DNA of 64,000 nucleotides from Lampropedia hyalina DSM 16112. GTDB taxonomy: Bacteria > Pseudomonadota > Gammaproteobacteria > Burkholderiales > Burkholderiaceae_C. The DNA is taken from assembly GCF_900129055.1 (NCBI RefSeq), contig NZ_FQUZ01000006.1, positions 64,184 to 128,183 on the forward strand. The letters run 5' to 3'. Below are positions 45,774 through 55,203 of this stretch, piece after piece. A program made the position numbers and the translations under genes. Under the pieces are notes generated by a model, which had not been told where the DNA came from, made no database searches, and was given only the letters and a program-made list of their open reading frames with translations. Numbering within the stretch: position 1 is the first letter of the stretch; each line of letters begins with the position of its first letter.

Positions 45774-47009
45774 TCAGTGCCCGAACCGCAACGGCGAATA
45801 CGGAGCCGGGTCGGTGTACGGTGTTTCGCCGCTCATCAACTGCACCAGCAGGCGGGCGGTGGCAGGCCCCAGCGTGAAGCCCTGGTGGGCATGGCCAAAG
45901 TGGAACCACAGCCCTTTGTGGCGCGGGGCTGCGCCGATGACGGGCTTCATGTCGGCGGTGCAGGGGCGCGCGCCCATCCACGGTTGTGGCTCCACCGGCT
46001 CGCCCAAGGTTACCAGCGTACGGGCGACTCTCTCGGCCTTGGCCACCTGCACGGGTGTGGGGCGGTCGTACAGACGCGCGAATTCGGCCCCGGTGGTCAG
46101 GCGCAGTCCCTGGTTCATCGGCACCAGCATGAAACCGTTTTCGGCATCCAGCACCGGGTGATGCAGTGGCTCACCCCGGTAGTGCTGGTGGTAGCCCCGC
46201 TTGATGAACAGCGGCAGACGGTAGCCCAGGCCGCGCGTCCAGCCCGCCGCCCACGGCCCCAGTGCCACAACGGCCTGCCGCGCTTCCACCACGCCATCGG
46301 TGGTCTGCACCTGCCAGCCCGCACCCCTGGCTTGCAGGGTACGCGCATCGCCCTGCGCCAGAATGCCACCCAGTGCCTGAAAACGGCGGGCATAGTGCTC
46401 CACCAGTGCGCCGGGGTCGCGCACGCACCACGGCTCGGTCCAGTGAATCGCGCCGCTCATGCCTTGCAGGCCCGGCTCCAGCGCAGTCAGTGCGGTGCGA
46501 TCGAGCCGCTGGTGGGGCACGCCGAATTCCTGCACCAGCCATTGCGCGTGCTCGGCGGCCTGCGCCAGCAGGCGTTCGTCGCGGAACGCCTTGAGCCAGC
46601 CAGTCTTGCGCACCAGATGCGCCGCGCCAGACTCCTCGATCAGCTCGGCATGGGCCGGGATAGCCTGGGCGATCAGGCGGCTGAACTCCTGCACGATCTG
46701 GCCATAGCGGTGCGGCGTGGAGTTGTGCCAGTACTTCTGCAACACCGGCGCGAGGCCCGGCAAGGCCGTCAGGTGGTAGTTCACGTCCACCCCGCCCTTG
46801 CGCACCACTTTCCACAGTGGCGCGAAGCCCTGCGGGAAGCCGTAAGGCTCCACGGCCTCGCTCTGAATCAGCCCGGCATTGCCGTAGGAGGTTTCGCGCC
46901 CCGGCTCGCGCCGATCCACCAGCACCACGCGATAGCCGTGGCGCACCAGTTGCAATGCGGTGCTGGTTCCCACCATGCCCGCACCGGCGACAATGACTGT
47001 TTGATCCAT
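45774..47009 (-). CDS. D-amino-acid dehydrogenase-like (DadA family) FAD oxidoreductase
   Basis: A 411-residue flavoprotein of the DAO superfamily. The N-terminal FAD-binding motif is VAGAGMVGTSTALQLVRHG (residues 7-25), followed by the GRETSYGNAGLIQ block, and a C-terminal GLWFHFGHAHQGFTLGPATA motif. These fit DadA-type D-amino-acid dehydrogenases that feed electrons to the respiratory chain. Substrate is not certain; other glycine/sarcosine oxidase-like enzymes share the fold. AGGGGAG precedes the ATG. Confidence 0.75.
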   Translation of the reverse strand: MDQTVIVAGAGMVGTSTALQLVRHGYRVVLVDRREPGRETSYGNAGLIQSEAVEPYGFPQGFAPLWKVVRKGGVDVNYHLTALPGLAPVLQKYWHNSTPHRYGQIVQEFSRLIAQAIPAHAELIEESGAAHLVRKTGWLKAFRDERLLAQAAEHAQWLVQEFGVPHQRLDRTALTALEPGLQGMSGAIHWTEPWCVRDPGALVEHYARRFQALGGILAQGDARTLQARGAGWQVQTTDGVVEARQAVVALGPWAAGWTRGLGYRLPLFIKRGYHQHYRGEPLHHPVLDAENGFMLVPMNQGLRLTTGAEFARLYDRPTPVQVAKAERVARTLVTLGEPVEPQPWMGARPCTADMKPVIGAAPRHKGLWFHFGHAHQGFTLGPATARLLVQLMSGETPYTDPAPYSPLRFGH

Positions 47010-47045
47010 GCCCTGCTCCCCTGAAATACCGATGTTTTCAATGGC

Positions 47046-47073
47046 CTTAGAACGTGTTTACTTGCCCGGTCAA
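47046..47073 (-). promoter_or_regulatory. candidate sigma-70 promoter of the DadA-like gene
   Basis: On the minus strand TTGACC (47068-47073) and TCTAAG (47046-47051) are separated by 16 bases. The hexamers match the consensus at 5/6 and 4/6. Transcription would start about 30 bases before the ATG. It abuts the palindromic element at 47087-47254. Confidence 0.45.
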
Positions 47074-47086
47074 TGTAGCACAGCGG

Positions 47087-47254
47087 CCAGGGAAGGTCTG
47101 CCCGAATGGAGCGGTAAGTGTGCGCTGCGGATCGGGATGAGCCACGAGGCGCAAAGCGCAGCAATAGCAGTGCTATTGCGAGCATTTGCAACGAAGTGGA
47201 TCGCCCGATTCCGCAGATGCACACGGCGCGAGCATTCGGGCAGACCTTCCCTGG
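47087..47254. repeat. 168-bp MITE-like palindromic element with 22-bp perfect terminal repeats
   Basis: The first 22 bases (47087-47108, CCAGGGAAGG...) and the last 22 (47233-47254, ...CCTTCCCTGG) are exact reverse complements. Inner parts continue as an imperfect palindrome (TGCGGA.TCGGG pairs with CCCGATTCCGCA), centred on the perfect GCAATAGCA/TGCTATTGC at 47161-47179. It has no coding capacity. Size and symmetry fit a miniature inverted-repeat element or a large RNA hairpin. Clear target-site duplications are not seen. Confidence 0.65.
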
Positions 47255-47303
47255 CATCATGCTGCACTGCACCGCCGAAGGCAGGCGGGCGACAACGCCT
47301 ATC

Positions 47304-47309
47304 TATAAT
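47304..47309 (+). promoter_or_regulatory. candidate -10 element for purU
   Basis: A perfect TATAAT at 47304-47309 lies 107 bases before the purU ATG, just past the palindromic element. No good -35 hexamer is seen at the usual distance, so activity is uncertain. Confidence 0.3.
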
Positions 47310-47415
47310 TGCGCCACTTCGGCAAACCCTGGGCAGTTCTGACCATTGCTGCTGCCCGGATGCCCTACACCACTTTGCATTTTTCGTGCCAGCCACGCGG
47401 GCACGGTCTGCCACC

Positions 47416-48267
47416 ATGACCACACACACTTACGTCCTGAACCTTTCCTGTCCTGACCGCAAGGGGCTGGTACACGCCGTCTCCGGCTTTCTGCTCGACA
47501 ACGAGGCCAACATCGAGGAGGCCGCCCAGTTCAACGACCACACCACCGGGCTGTTCTTCATGCGGGTGCAGTTCGATGTGCCCACGGTCTCCACCGCCTC
47601 GCTGCGCACCGCGCTGGAGGCATTCGCCCAGCCGTTCTCGATGAGCTGGAGCCTGCACGACGCACTCACGCCCGTCAAGACCGTGGTGCTGGTCAGCCGC
47701 GAGGGGCATTGCCTCAACGACCTGCTGTTCCGCTGGAAGTCCGGCCTGCTGCCCATCGACATCCGTGCCATCATCAGCAACCACCGCGACTTCTACCAGC
47801 TCGCGGCCAGCTACAACGTGCCGTTCCACCACATTGCCGTCACTGCCGCGACCAAGGCCCATGCCGAGGAACGCCAGTACGAGATCATTCAGGACGAAGG
47901 CGCGGAACTGGTGGTACTGGCGCGCTATATGCAGATTCTGTCGGACGATTTCAGCCGCAAGCTGGCGGGCCGGGCCATCAATATCCACCACAGCTTTCTG
48001 CCCAGCTTCAAGGGAGCCAAGCCCTATTACCAGGCACACGAGAAAGGCGTGAAGCTGATCGGCGCGACTGCGCACTACGTCACCGCCGATCTGGACGAAG
48101 GCCCCATCATCGAACAGGACGTGGCACGCGCCTTCCACAGCGACACCGTGGAAGACCTCACCGCACGGGGCCGCGACACCGAAAGCCAGGTGCTGGCGCG
48201 TGCCGTGAAATGGCACAGCGAGCACCGCATCCTGCTCAACGGCCAGAAAACCGTCATCTTCCGCTGA
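47416..48267 (+). CDS. purU: formyltetrahydrofolate deformylase
   Basis: A 283-residue PurU, which releases formate from 10-formyltetrahydrofolate. The N-terminal ACT domain (about 5-85) begins VLNLSCPDRKGLVHAVSGFL. The formyltransferase-type domain (about 90-280) has the Asn/His pair in INIHHSFLPSFKGAKPY and the catalytic Asp region in VTADLDEGPIIEQD. ATG 47416 gives the canonical N-terminus. The long upstream continuation of the frame covers the palindromic element and is not coding. Confidence 0.93.
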   Translation: MTTHTYVLNLSCPDRKGLVHAVSGFLLDNEANIEEAAQFNDHTTGLFFMRVQFDVPTVSTASLRTALEAFAQPFSMSWSLHDALTPVKTVVLVSREGHCLNDLLFRWKSGLLPIDIRAIISNHRDFYQLAASYNVPFHHIAVTAATKAHAEERQYEIIQDEGAELVVLARYMQILSDDFSRKLAGRAINIHHSFLPSFKGAKPYYQAHEKGVKLIGATAHYVTADLDEGPIIEQDVARAFHSDTVEDLTARGRDTESQVLARAVKWHSEHRILLNGQKTVIFR

Positions 48268-48297
48268 ACGGCAACCCCAGCCAGCCCCTGCCCGCGC

Positions 48298-48771
48298 ATG
48301 TTCAACGTCGTCCTGGTTCACCCCGAAATCCCGCCCAACACGGGCAACGTCATCCGCCTGTGCGCCAACACCGGCAGCACCCTGCATCTGGTGGAACCGC
48401 TGGGCTTCTCGATGGAAGACCGCTACATGCGCCGCGCCGGGCTGGACTACCACGAGTACGCCCAGACCCTGCGCCACGCCAGTTGGCAGGCGTTTCTGGC
48501 AGGGCAACGCCCCGCGCCCGACCGCCTGTTCGCGCTGACCACCAAGGGCAGCCACAGCGTGTTCGCGCAAACCTTCCAGCCAGGCGACTGGCTGGTGTTC
48601 GGCTCCGAAACCCAGGGCCTGCCAGCCGACATCCGCGAGCAGTTTGCCCCGGCGCAACGCCTGCGCCTACCCATGCAGCCCGCGCAGCGCAGCCTCAACC
48701 TCTCCAACGCCGTGGCCGTCACCGTGTTCGAAGCATGGCGGCAAAACAGCTTTGACGGCGCGGTTGTTTGA
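48298..48771 (+). CDS. trmL: tRNA (cytidine/uridine-34-2'-O)-methyltransferase
   Basis: A 157-residue SPOUT enzyme. [21 protein letters not shown] at the start, FGSETQGLP, and the knot segment [19 protein letters not shown] match TrmL. It methylates the wobble ribose in tRNA-Leu. It is on the same strand as and 30 bases after purU. Confidence 0.93.
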   Translation: MFNVVLVHPEIPPNTGNVIRLCANTGSTLHLVEPLGFSMEDRYMRRAGLDYHEYAQTLRHASWQAFLAGQRPAPDRLFALTTKGSHSVFAQTFQPGDWLVFGSETQGLPADIREQFAPAQRLRLPMQPAQRSLNLSNAVAVTVFEAWRQNSFDGAVV

Positions 48772-48834
48772 CAAAATGGTGCAGTGCAGTGTCACAATCG
48801 CTGCTTCACCATGCCACCGATCTGGATCACCCTC

Positions 48835-49017
48835 ATGGACACCAAACTTCTCGAACTGCTGGTCTGCCCCGTCACCAAAGGCCCCCTGCGCTACAACCGC
48901 GAACAGCAGGAGCTGATCTCGCGCAGTGCGCGGCTGGCCTACCCCGTGCGCGACGGCATCCCCGTGCTGCTGGAAGAGGAAGCCCGCACCCTGAGCGACG
49001 AGGAACTGGAGCAGTGA
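48835..49017 (+). CDS. Trm112-family small protein
   Basis: A 60-residue protein like E. coli Yca[24 protein letters not shown], then '[17 protein letters not shown]'. Only one Cys (CPVTKG) of the zinc-ribbon type is present, as in many bacterial members. Eukaryotic Trm112 activates methyltransferases; the bacterial role is unclear. Its stop overlaps the kdsB GTG start, the order seen in E. coli ycaR-kdsB. Confidence 0.88.
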   Translation: MDTKLLELLVCPVTKGPLRYNREQQELISRSARLAYPVRDGIPVLLEEEARTLSDEELEQ

Positions 49018-49868
49018 CCACGACCGCGACCCGCCCTGCCAGCGGCGCGCCCGACCAGCCCTTCACCGTGCTGATTCCGGCACGCATGGCATCCACACGC
49101 CTGCCCGACAAACCGCTGGCCGACCTGCTGGGCCTGCCGATGATCGTGCGCGTGGCACAGCAGGCCCGCCAGAGCCAGGCCGATGCCGTGGTGGTGGCCA
49201 CCGACGATGCGCGCATCCAGCACGCCTGCGAGCAGCACGGCATTGCCTGCATCATGACCCGCAGCGACCACCCCAGCGGCAGCGACCGGCTGGCAGAGGC
49301 CGCCACCCAGTTGGCACTGGCCGATGGCCACATCGTGGTCAATGTGCAGGGCGACGAACCGCTGATCGACCCCGCCCTCATCGATGCCACCGCCGCGCTG
49401 CTGCTGCAACAGCGCGACTGCGTCATGGGCACGGCCGCGCACCCCATCGACACCGAAGCCGATTTTCACAACCCCAACATCGTCAAGGTGGTGCTCAACG
49501 CCCAGGAGCAGGCGCAGTATTTCAGCCGCGCACCCATTCCCTTTGCCAGGGATGCAGCGACCACCCCCAACGCGCCTTTCTGGGCCGCCCCCGGCCAGCA
49601 ACCGCCGTTGCGCCCCCTGCGCCATGTGGGCATCTACAGCTATCGCGCGGGCTTTCTGCGCCAGTACCCACAACTGCCCCCGGCCCCGACCGAGCGACTG
49701 GAATCCCTGGAACAACTGCGGGTGCTGTGGCATGGCCACCGCATAGCCGTACACACCAGCGACACCGCCCCCGCTGCCGGTGTGGACACCCCGGAAGACC
49801 TGGAACGGGTGCGCGCACACCTGCGCCAATCACAAACGGCACCGCCCGCGCATCCGCATCATCCCTGA
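49014..49868 (+). CDS. kdsB: 3-deoxy-manno-octulosonate cytidylyltransferase
   Basis: A 284-residue KdsB, which activates Kdo as CMP-Kdo for lipopolysaccharide. [27 protein letters not shown] and [12 protein letters not shown] motifs are present. The start is GTG 49014, overlapping the previous stop (GTGA), with GGAG a few bases upstream. It is slightly longer than E. coli KdsB because of short N- and C-terminal extensions. Confidence 0.93.
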   Translation: MTTTATRPASGAPDQPFTVLIPARMASTRLPDKPLADLLGLPMIVRVAQQARQSQADAVVVATDDARIQHACEQHGIACIMTRSDHPSGSDRLAEAATQLALADGHIVVNVQGDEPLIDPALIDATAALLLQQRDCVMGTAAHPIDTEADFHNPNIVKVVLNAQEQAQYFSRAPIPFARDAATTPNAPFWAAPGQQPPLRPLRHVGIYSYRAGFLRQYPQLPPAPTERLESLEQLRVLWHGHRIAVHTSDTAPAAGVDTPEDLERVRAHLRQSQTAPPAHPHHP

Positions 49869-49919
49869 TAAAGCAAAGCGTTGTATCTGTTTCACGCATG
49901 GTATGCTTGATTCGTTTGA

Positions 49920-50732
<813 letters not shown>

Positions 50733-50769
50733 CATACAGCCCCAGGGAGAATGCCGCTTACTTAACGCC

Positions 50770-50879
50770 GTCATTCCGGCGAAGGCCGCAATCCAGTGAG
50801 GACATGGAGAAAAAACACGTTCATTTATCTTGGCTTGGCTTGCTTTGTCACTGGATTGCCGGGTCAAGCCCGGAATGAC
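50770..50879. repeat. REPIN-like doublet downstream of adk
   Basis: A copy at 50770-50800 (GTCATTCCGG...ATCCAGTGA) faces an inverted copy at 50847-50879 (GTCACTGGAT...CGGAATGAC), 46 bases apart. The copies are less alike than the pair at 41.2 kb. Outside this doublet, the 404-bp spacer between adk and the YihY gene shows nothing else recognisable. Confidence 0.7.
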
Positions 50880-51136
50880 GGGAAACAGGCTTAAGTAAGT
50901 GCCATTCTCCCCAGAGCTGATTTCTTTCATCTTCTCTTTCCGGCGCAGACAGCCCCCAAGGCTGCTGCGCCGCGTCTTTTTGGGGTGGGCATCTTCTCCC
51001 GCAAGCCCTCATCCCGTCCAGGGTATTTCACCGAACCTGTTTATCATTCCCGCATGGCTGGCTGCATCGACTCGTGCGACGGCCTGCCGTCGGCGATCGT
51101 TCGTCGCATCCGTTCACTTCGACACAGGTTCTGCCC

Positions 51137-52081
51137 ATGCCCCGACACTATCTGGAAAAAGCCCAAACCTTCAAGACCCGCGCCGAACAGTTCTGGCTGG
51201 TGCAGGCCGTCCAGTCCTGGTTGCAGGCCGATGGCCTGCGCATGAGCGCGGCCATGTCCTTCTACGCCATGCTCAGTCTTGCGCCGGTGCTGGTGCTGCT
51301 GGTGGCCATGCTGGGCTGGTGGCTGGATCGCTCGGTGGTGGAAAGCAATGTCATCGAACAGGTGCAGGCCCTCACCGGCGAGCGCACGGCAGCCCTGGTA
51401 CAGCAAGCCCTCAGCAGTGCCACCACCAAGTCCGAAGGCATCATTGCTTCGCTGATTGCCACCGGCGTGCTGCTCTCGGCGGCTACCGGAGTGTTCGTGG
51501 GCTTGCAGGATTCGCTCAAGGTCATATGGGGACAGCAGAAGGATGGCAGCCAGCCGTGGTGGTGGATGCTGGTGATCCGCCTGCGCGGCGTGGGCTATAT
51601 GCTGGTCTTTGGTGGCCTGCTGATGCTGTCGCTGGTCATGAGTACCGCGCTGCGGGTGGTGGCCACCTGGCTGGACGACTACATCAGCCACCCCTGGTTC
51701 TGGTCTGCGCTGAATGAAGGGGTCAGCTTCGTGTTCATCACCCTGCTGTTCTGCGGCATGATGCGCATCAGTGACGGGGCCAAGCCCGCACTGCGGCATC
51801 TGATGCTGGGTTCTGCCATCGGCGCGACCCTGTTCGCCATCGGCAAGCACTTCATGACCGGCTATCTCTCGGGTGCGGCGGCGGTTTCGGCCTATGGTGC
51901 GGCCGGTTCGCTGGTGGCCCTGCTGATGTGGCTGTACTTCACCAGTGCCGTGCTGCTGCTGGCTGCCAGTTGTGCCAAGGCACTGGCAGACAGTGCCAAA
52001 GCCGCCAGCCAGACGGCCACGGATGCCGCCCCACACGCCGACGCGCAACCAAGCGACACCCTAGGGCGTGTCATCCATTAG
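51137..52081 (+). CDS. YihY/BrkB-family inner-membrane protein
   Basis: A 314-residue membrane protein of the YihY (formerly 'RNase BN') family. About six membrane spans and the family motifs 'GLRMSAAMSFYAMLSLAPVLVLL' and 'SAYGAAGSLVALLMWLYFTSAVLLLAA' are present. Function is not established; the RNase BN link was a misassignment. ATG 51137 gives the normal N-terminus. Confidence 0.87.
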   Translation: MPRHYLEKAQTFKTRAEQFWLVQAVQSWLQADGLRMSAAMSFYAMLSLAPVLVLLVAMLGWWLDRSVVESNVIEQVQALTGERTAALVQQALSSATTKSEGIIASLIATGVLLSAATGVFVGLQDSLKVIWGQQKDGSQPWWWMLVIRLRGVGYMLVFGGLLMLSLVMSTALRVVATWLDDYISHPWFWSALNEGVSFVFITLLFCGMMRISDGAKPALRHLMLGSAIGATLFAIGKHFMTGYLSGAAAVSAYGAAGSLVALLMWLYFTSAVLLLAASCAKALADSAKAASQTATDAAPHADAQPSDTLGRVIH

Positions 52082-52092
52082 ATTCGCCCTAG
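52061..52092. terminator. hairpin over the YihY stop codon
   Basis: CTAGGGCG (52061-52068) pairs perfectly with CGCCCTAG (52085-52092) around a 16-base loop containing the stop codon. No T-run follows, so a termination role is weakly supported. Confidence 0.3.
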
Positions 52093-52203
52093 CCGAAGGC
52101 AAGTGACGGCAACGCAACAATCTGTCCTACTCCTGCCCCTTCATTCAGGGCCGACAAATCCTTATAGTGGAGCCATACCGTTGCACACGAAAGGAGTTGC
52201 CCC

Positions 52204-52908
52204 ATGATTGAACGCCGTCCCTTTGAAAGCCTGGGTGGAGCGAACCACGGCTGGCTGGATGCGAAGCACCATTTCTCGTTTGCCGAGTACCACGACCCGG
52301 CGCGGGTTCACTGGGGAGCCTTGCGGGTCTGGAACGACGATGCGATTGCGCCCCACACCGGCTTTCCACCCCACCCCCATGCCGACATGGAAATCATCAC
52401 CTATGTGCGCGAAGGCGCGATCACCCACCAGGACAGCCTGGGCAACCAGGGGCGTACCGAAGCGGGTGATGTACAGGTCATGAGCGCGGGCACAGGCATT
52501 CGCCATTCCGAGTACAACCGCGAAGCGGTGGTGACGCGGCTGTTCCAGATCTGGATTTTCCCCGACTACCGGGGAGCCACGCCATCCTGGGGCACCCAGC
52601 CTTTCCCCAAGGGGGAGCGTTCCGGCCAGTTCGTGGTATTGGCCAGCGGCATCGAAGGGGATGCAGGTGCCCTGCCAATCAATGCCCATGCCCGCGTGCT
52701 GGGTGCGACACTGAAGGCAGGCGAGACGCTGGAATACGCGCTGGGCGGCGACCGCGCCGCCTATCTGGTGCCTGCCACCGGAGCGGTGGACGTGAATGGT
52801 GTATCGCTGCACACCCGTGACGGTGCGGCCATCAAGGACGAAGCCGTGATCCGCATCACCGCACACGAAGAAGCCGAACTGGTGCTGGTGGACAGCCGCA
52901 AGGCATAA
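52204..52908 (+). CDS. pirin-family bicupin
   Basis: A 234-residue pirin (YhhW type). The first cupin has the metal-site cluster 'HTGFPPHPHADMEIITYV' and later 'SAGTGIRHSEYN', supplying the His/His/His/Glu set. Bacterial pirins include quercetin 2,3-dioxygenases, but the physiological substrate is often unknown. AAAGGAG lies eight bases before the ATG. Confidence 0.9.
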   Translation: MIERRPFESLGGANHGWLDAKHHFSFAEYHDPARVHWGALRVWNDDAIAPHTGFPPHPHADMEIITYVREGAITHQDSLGNQGRTEAGDVQVMSAGTGIRHSEYNREAVVTRLFQIWIFPDYRGATPSWGTQPFPKGERSGQFVVLASGIEGDAGALPINAHARVLGATLKAGETLEYALGGDRAAYLVPATGAVDVNGVSLHTRDGAAIKDEAVIRITAHEEAELVLVDSRKA

Positions 52909-52974
52909 AGGCATACACCAGAGGCCCTGCGCTACAATCCGCCCGGCGGACTGCACGCCAACGCATGGCCCACG

Positions 52975-53012
52975 AATGGCGGGATGGATACGACACCATC
53001 CCGCCATTTTTG
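52975..53012 (+). terminator. rho-independent terminator after the pirin gene
   Basis: A perfect 13-bp stem (52975-52987 with 52996-53008, core GGCGGGATGG) with an 8-base loop runs into a T-run at 53007-53011. It lies 66 bases after the pirin stop. Confidence 0.85.
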
Positions 53013-53067
53013 CAGTCTGCGTCACGCCACGGCCTCCATACTCCACCTCCAGCCCTCCAGCTTCGCC

Positions 53068-53412
53068 ATGCGCACCATCGGACTGACCATCTTTTTGCTC
53101 ACCCTCAGCAATGTGTTCATGACCTTCGCGTGGTACGCCCACCTGAAAGAACTCAGCAGCAAGCCCTGGCTGCTGGCGGCCCTGTTCAGTTGGGGCATTG
53201 CGTTCTTCGAGTACCTGATTCAAGTGCCGGCCAATCGCATCGGCCACACCGTGCTGTCGGTGGGCCAGCTGAAAATGTTGCAGGAAGTCATTACCCTGTC
53301 GGTATTCGTGCCCTTCGCACTCTTCTACCTGAAGGAGCCGCTGAAGCTGGATTACCTCTGGGCCGCACTGTGCATCCTGGGGGCGGTGTACTTCGTGTTC
53401 CGCAGCCCCTGA
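53068..53412 (+). CDS. DUF486 small membrane protein
   Basis: A 114-residue four-span membrane protein of the DUF486 family, related to small DMT-type transporters. It begins MRTIGLTIFLLTLSNVFMTFAWY and has FSWGIAFFEYLIQVPANRIG and the C-terminal 'LKEPLKLDYLWAALCILGAVYFVF'. No substrate is known. ATG 53068 fits the family length; it is convergent with ftsY. Confidence 0.88.
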   Translation: MRTIGLTIFLLTLSNVFMTFAWYAHLKELSSKPWLLAALFSWGIAFFEYLIQVPANRIGHTVLSVGQLKMLQEVITLSVFVPFALFYLKEPLKLDYLWAALCILGAVYFVFRSP

Positions 53413-53431
53413 CGGGGTCTTGCCAGACTGT

Positions 53432-54961
53432 TCAGGGCACGATGGCCTGGGCAAACTCCCGTGCGTTGAAGGTTTGCAGGTCTTCGAGTTTTTCGCCCAC
53501 ACCGATGAAGTACACCGGCACGGGGCGTTCCTGGGCAATGGCTGCCAGCACGCCACCCTTGGCCGTGCCATCGAGCTTGGTGACGATCAGGCCCGTGAGT
53601 TGCAGGGCATCGTCGAACGCCTTGACCTGGTTGAGGGCATTCTGGCCGGTGTTGCCATCGATCACCAACAGCACCTCGTGCGGCGCGGTGGCTTCGGCCT
53701 TGCCGATGACGCGCTTGATTTTCTTCAGCTCCTCCATCAGATGCAACTGGGTGGGCAGGCGGCCTGCCGTGTCCACCAGCACCACATCCTTCTGGCGCGC
53801 CTTGCCGGCACTGACGGCATCGAAGCTGACGGCCGCCGGATCGCCCCCCTGCTGGCCGATGATTTCCACGGTATTGCGCGTGGCCCATACGCCCAGTTGC
53901 TCGCGTGCAGCGGCACGAAAGGTATCCGCAGCGGCCAGCAGCACCGAAGCATCGGCCTCGGCCAGATGGCGCGTGAGCTTGCCTATCGAGGTGGTCTTGC
54001 CCGCGCCATTGACCCCGGCAACCATGATGACGGTGGGTTCGTGCTCACCAATCACCAGCCCTTTTTCCAGCGGCTGGAGCAGCTCGGTGAGTGCGTCGAT
54101 CAACAATGCCTTCACTTCGGCTGGGTTGGTGGTCTTGGTGTCCTTGACGCGCCTGCGCAGATCGTCCAGCACAAAAGTGGTGGCCTTGACCCCGGCATCG
54201 GCCATCAGCAGCGCAGTTTCCAGCTCTTCGTAGAGGTCTTCGTCGATCTTCGTGCCGGTGAACACCGTGGAGATGCTGCTGCCCGTCTTGCGCAGACCGG
54301 CCCGCAAACGCTCCATCCAGCTTTTGCGCTCCACAGGAGCCGGGGCTGGCTCCACCACGGGTGCGGGTGCGGGTGCGGGTTCCGCCACTGGCGATGCCAG
54401 CACAGGCGGCGGCACGGGAACCACAGCAGCGGGGACGGCCACCGGCTCTGGCCGAGAGACGGGCGCGACCGATTCAGGAGCCAGCACAGGCACGGCGGCC
54501 GGTGCAGATACAAGTGCTGGCACCGGCTCGACCACCGGTGCGGGTGCAGCCACCACCGGGGCAAGCTGTTGCGGCAGCTCGGTGATGGCGGGCGGGGCAG
54601 CGGCTGGTGGCACAACAGGCTCCGGGGCCACAGAAGCTTCAGCGGGAAAAGCTGCTGGCGGGGGCGGTGGTGGCGGAACCAGCAGGGTATCCTGCTCCAG
54701 CCCGAAACCGGGTGCCAGTGCATCTGGCTCCGCCCCCTTGTCTTTCCCCTTGTCCTTGCCGGTGCCAAACAGCGGCTTGTTCAGCCACTCCATGGCCGTG
54801 GCGGCAAATCCACTCTTGGCCGGTGCGGCCACAACGGGTTTATCATTGTCGCTTTCGGCCTCTGTGCCTGCCTGCTGGCCCTGGGCCTCGGATGGCGGTG
54901 CAGCCTCTGCGGGAGAGTCACTGCCACCCGGTGGGGATTTTTTCTTGAAAAAGCTGAACAT
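53432..54961 (-). CDS. ftsY: signal-recognition-particle receptor FtsY
   Basis: A 509-residue SRP receptor GTPase. The N-terminal A domain (about 1-210) is long and Pro/Ala/Val-rich. The NG GTPase follows with GVNGAGKTT, DTFRAAAREQL, VDTAGRLPTQ and TKLDGTAKGG. It targets ribosomes to the inner membrane. ATG 54961 gives MFSFFKKK, the usual basic start. It is divergent from an M16 peptidase pair, as in other betaproteobacteria. Confidence 0.94.
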   Translation of the reverse strand: MFSFFKKKSPPGGSDSPAEAAPPSEAQGQQAGTEAESDNDKPVVAAPAKSGFAATAMEWLNKPLFGTGKDKGKDKGAEPDALAPGFGLEQDTLLVPPPPPPPAAFPAEASVAPEPVVPPAAAPPAITELPQQLAPVVAAPAPVVEPVPALVSAPAAVPVLAPESVAPVSRPEPVAVPAAVVPVPPPVLASPVAEPAPAPAPVVEPAPAPVERKSWMERLRAGLRKTGSSISTVFTGTKIDEDLYEELETALLMADAGVKATTFVLDDLRRRVKDTKTTNPAEVKALLIDALTELLQPLEKGLVIGEHEPTVIMVAGVNGAGKTTSIGKLTRHLAEADASVLLAAADTFRAAAREQLGVWATRNTVEIIGQQGGDPAAVSFDAVSAGKARQKDVVLVDTAGRLPTQLHLMEELKKIKRVIGKAEATAPHEVLLVIDGNTGQNALNQVKAFDDALQLTGLIVTKLDGTAKGGVLAAIAQERPVPVYFIGVGEKLEDLQTFNAREFAQAIVP

Positions 54962-55092
54962 AAATAATCTTTTGACAAGTGATGAACCGCAACGCCAGCG
55001 GCATGCAGAGGCTGTATGCCTCTCGCAATCGCACGGGCCACGGTGTTTTCGCAACAGTAGCCGCTGCGATGCGGCACTTACCCCGATTCTAT

Positions 55093-55124
55093 GTTTCAAT
55101 CCACGCCCGACAGAATCGGGCGAC
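55093..55124 (-). CRISPR. solitary 32-bp type I-C-like CRISPR repeat (no array)
   Basis: Read on the minus strand the 32 bases start GTCGCCC, have a hairpin GCCCG..(A)..CGGGC-like core, and end GCGTGGATTGAAAC. Length, 5' GTCGC and the 14-base 3' end match the type I-C repeat pattern as I know it. There is no second repeat, spacer or cas gene in the window. It lies 132 bases upstream of ftsY in the ftsY direction. A separate 9-bp arm (55082-55090) can pair with 55112-55120 inside it, giving an alternative fold. Confidence 0.5.
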
Positions 55125-55203
55125 CAGTCCGGGAAGGGGCCACGCCGCTTCCCTTTTCCATTGTCCCCCTGAAGGGGGTTGTTTCCAACCGGAATTGCTT
55201 CTG

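Noticed and set aside
55093..55124. A CRISPR array
   Set aside because: Only one repeat is present; no spacer-repeat periodicity and no cas genes, so it is reported as a solitary repeat only.
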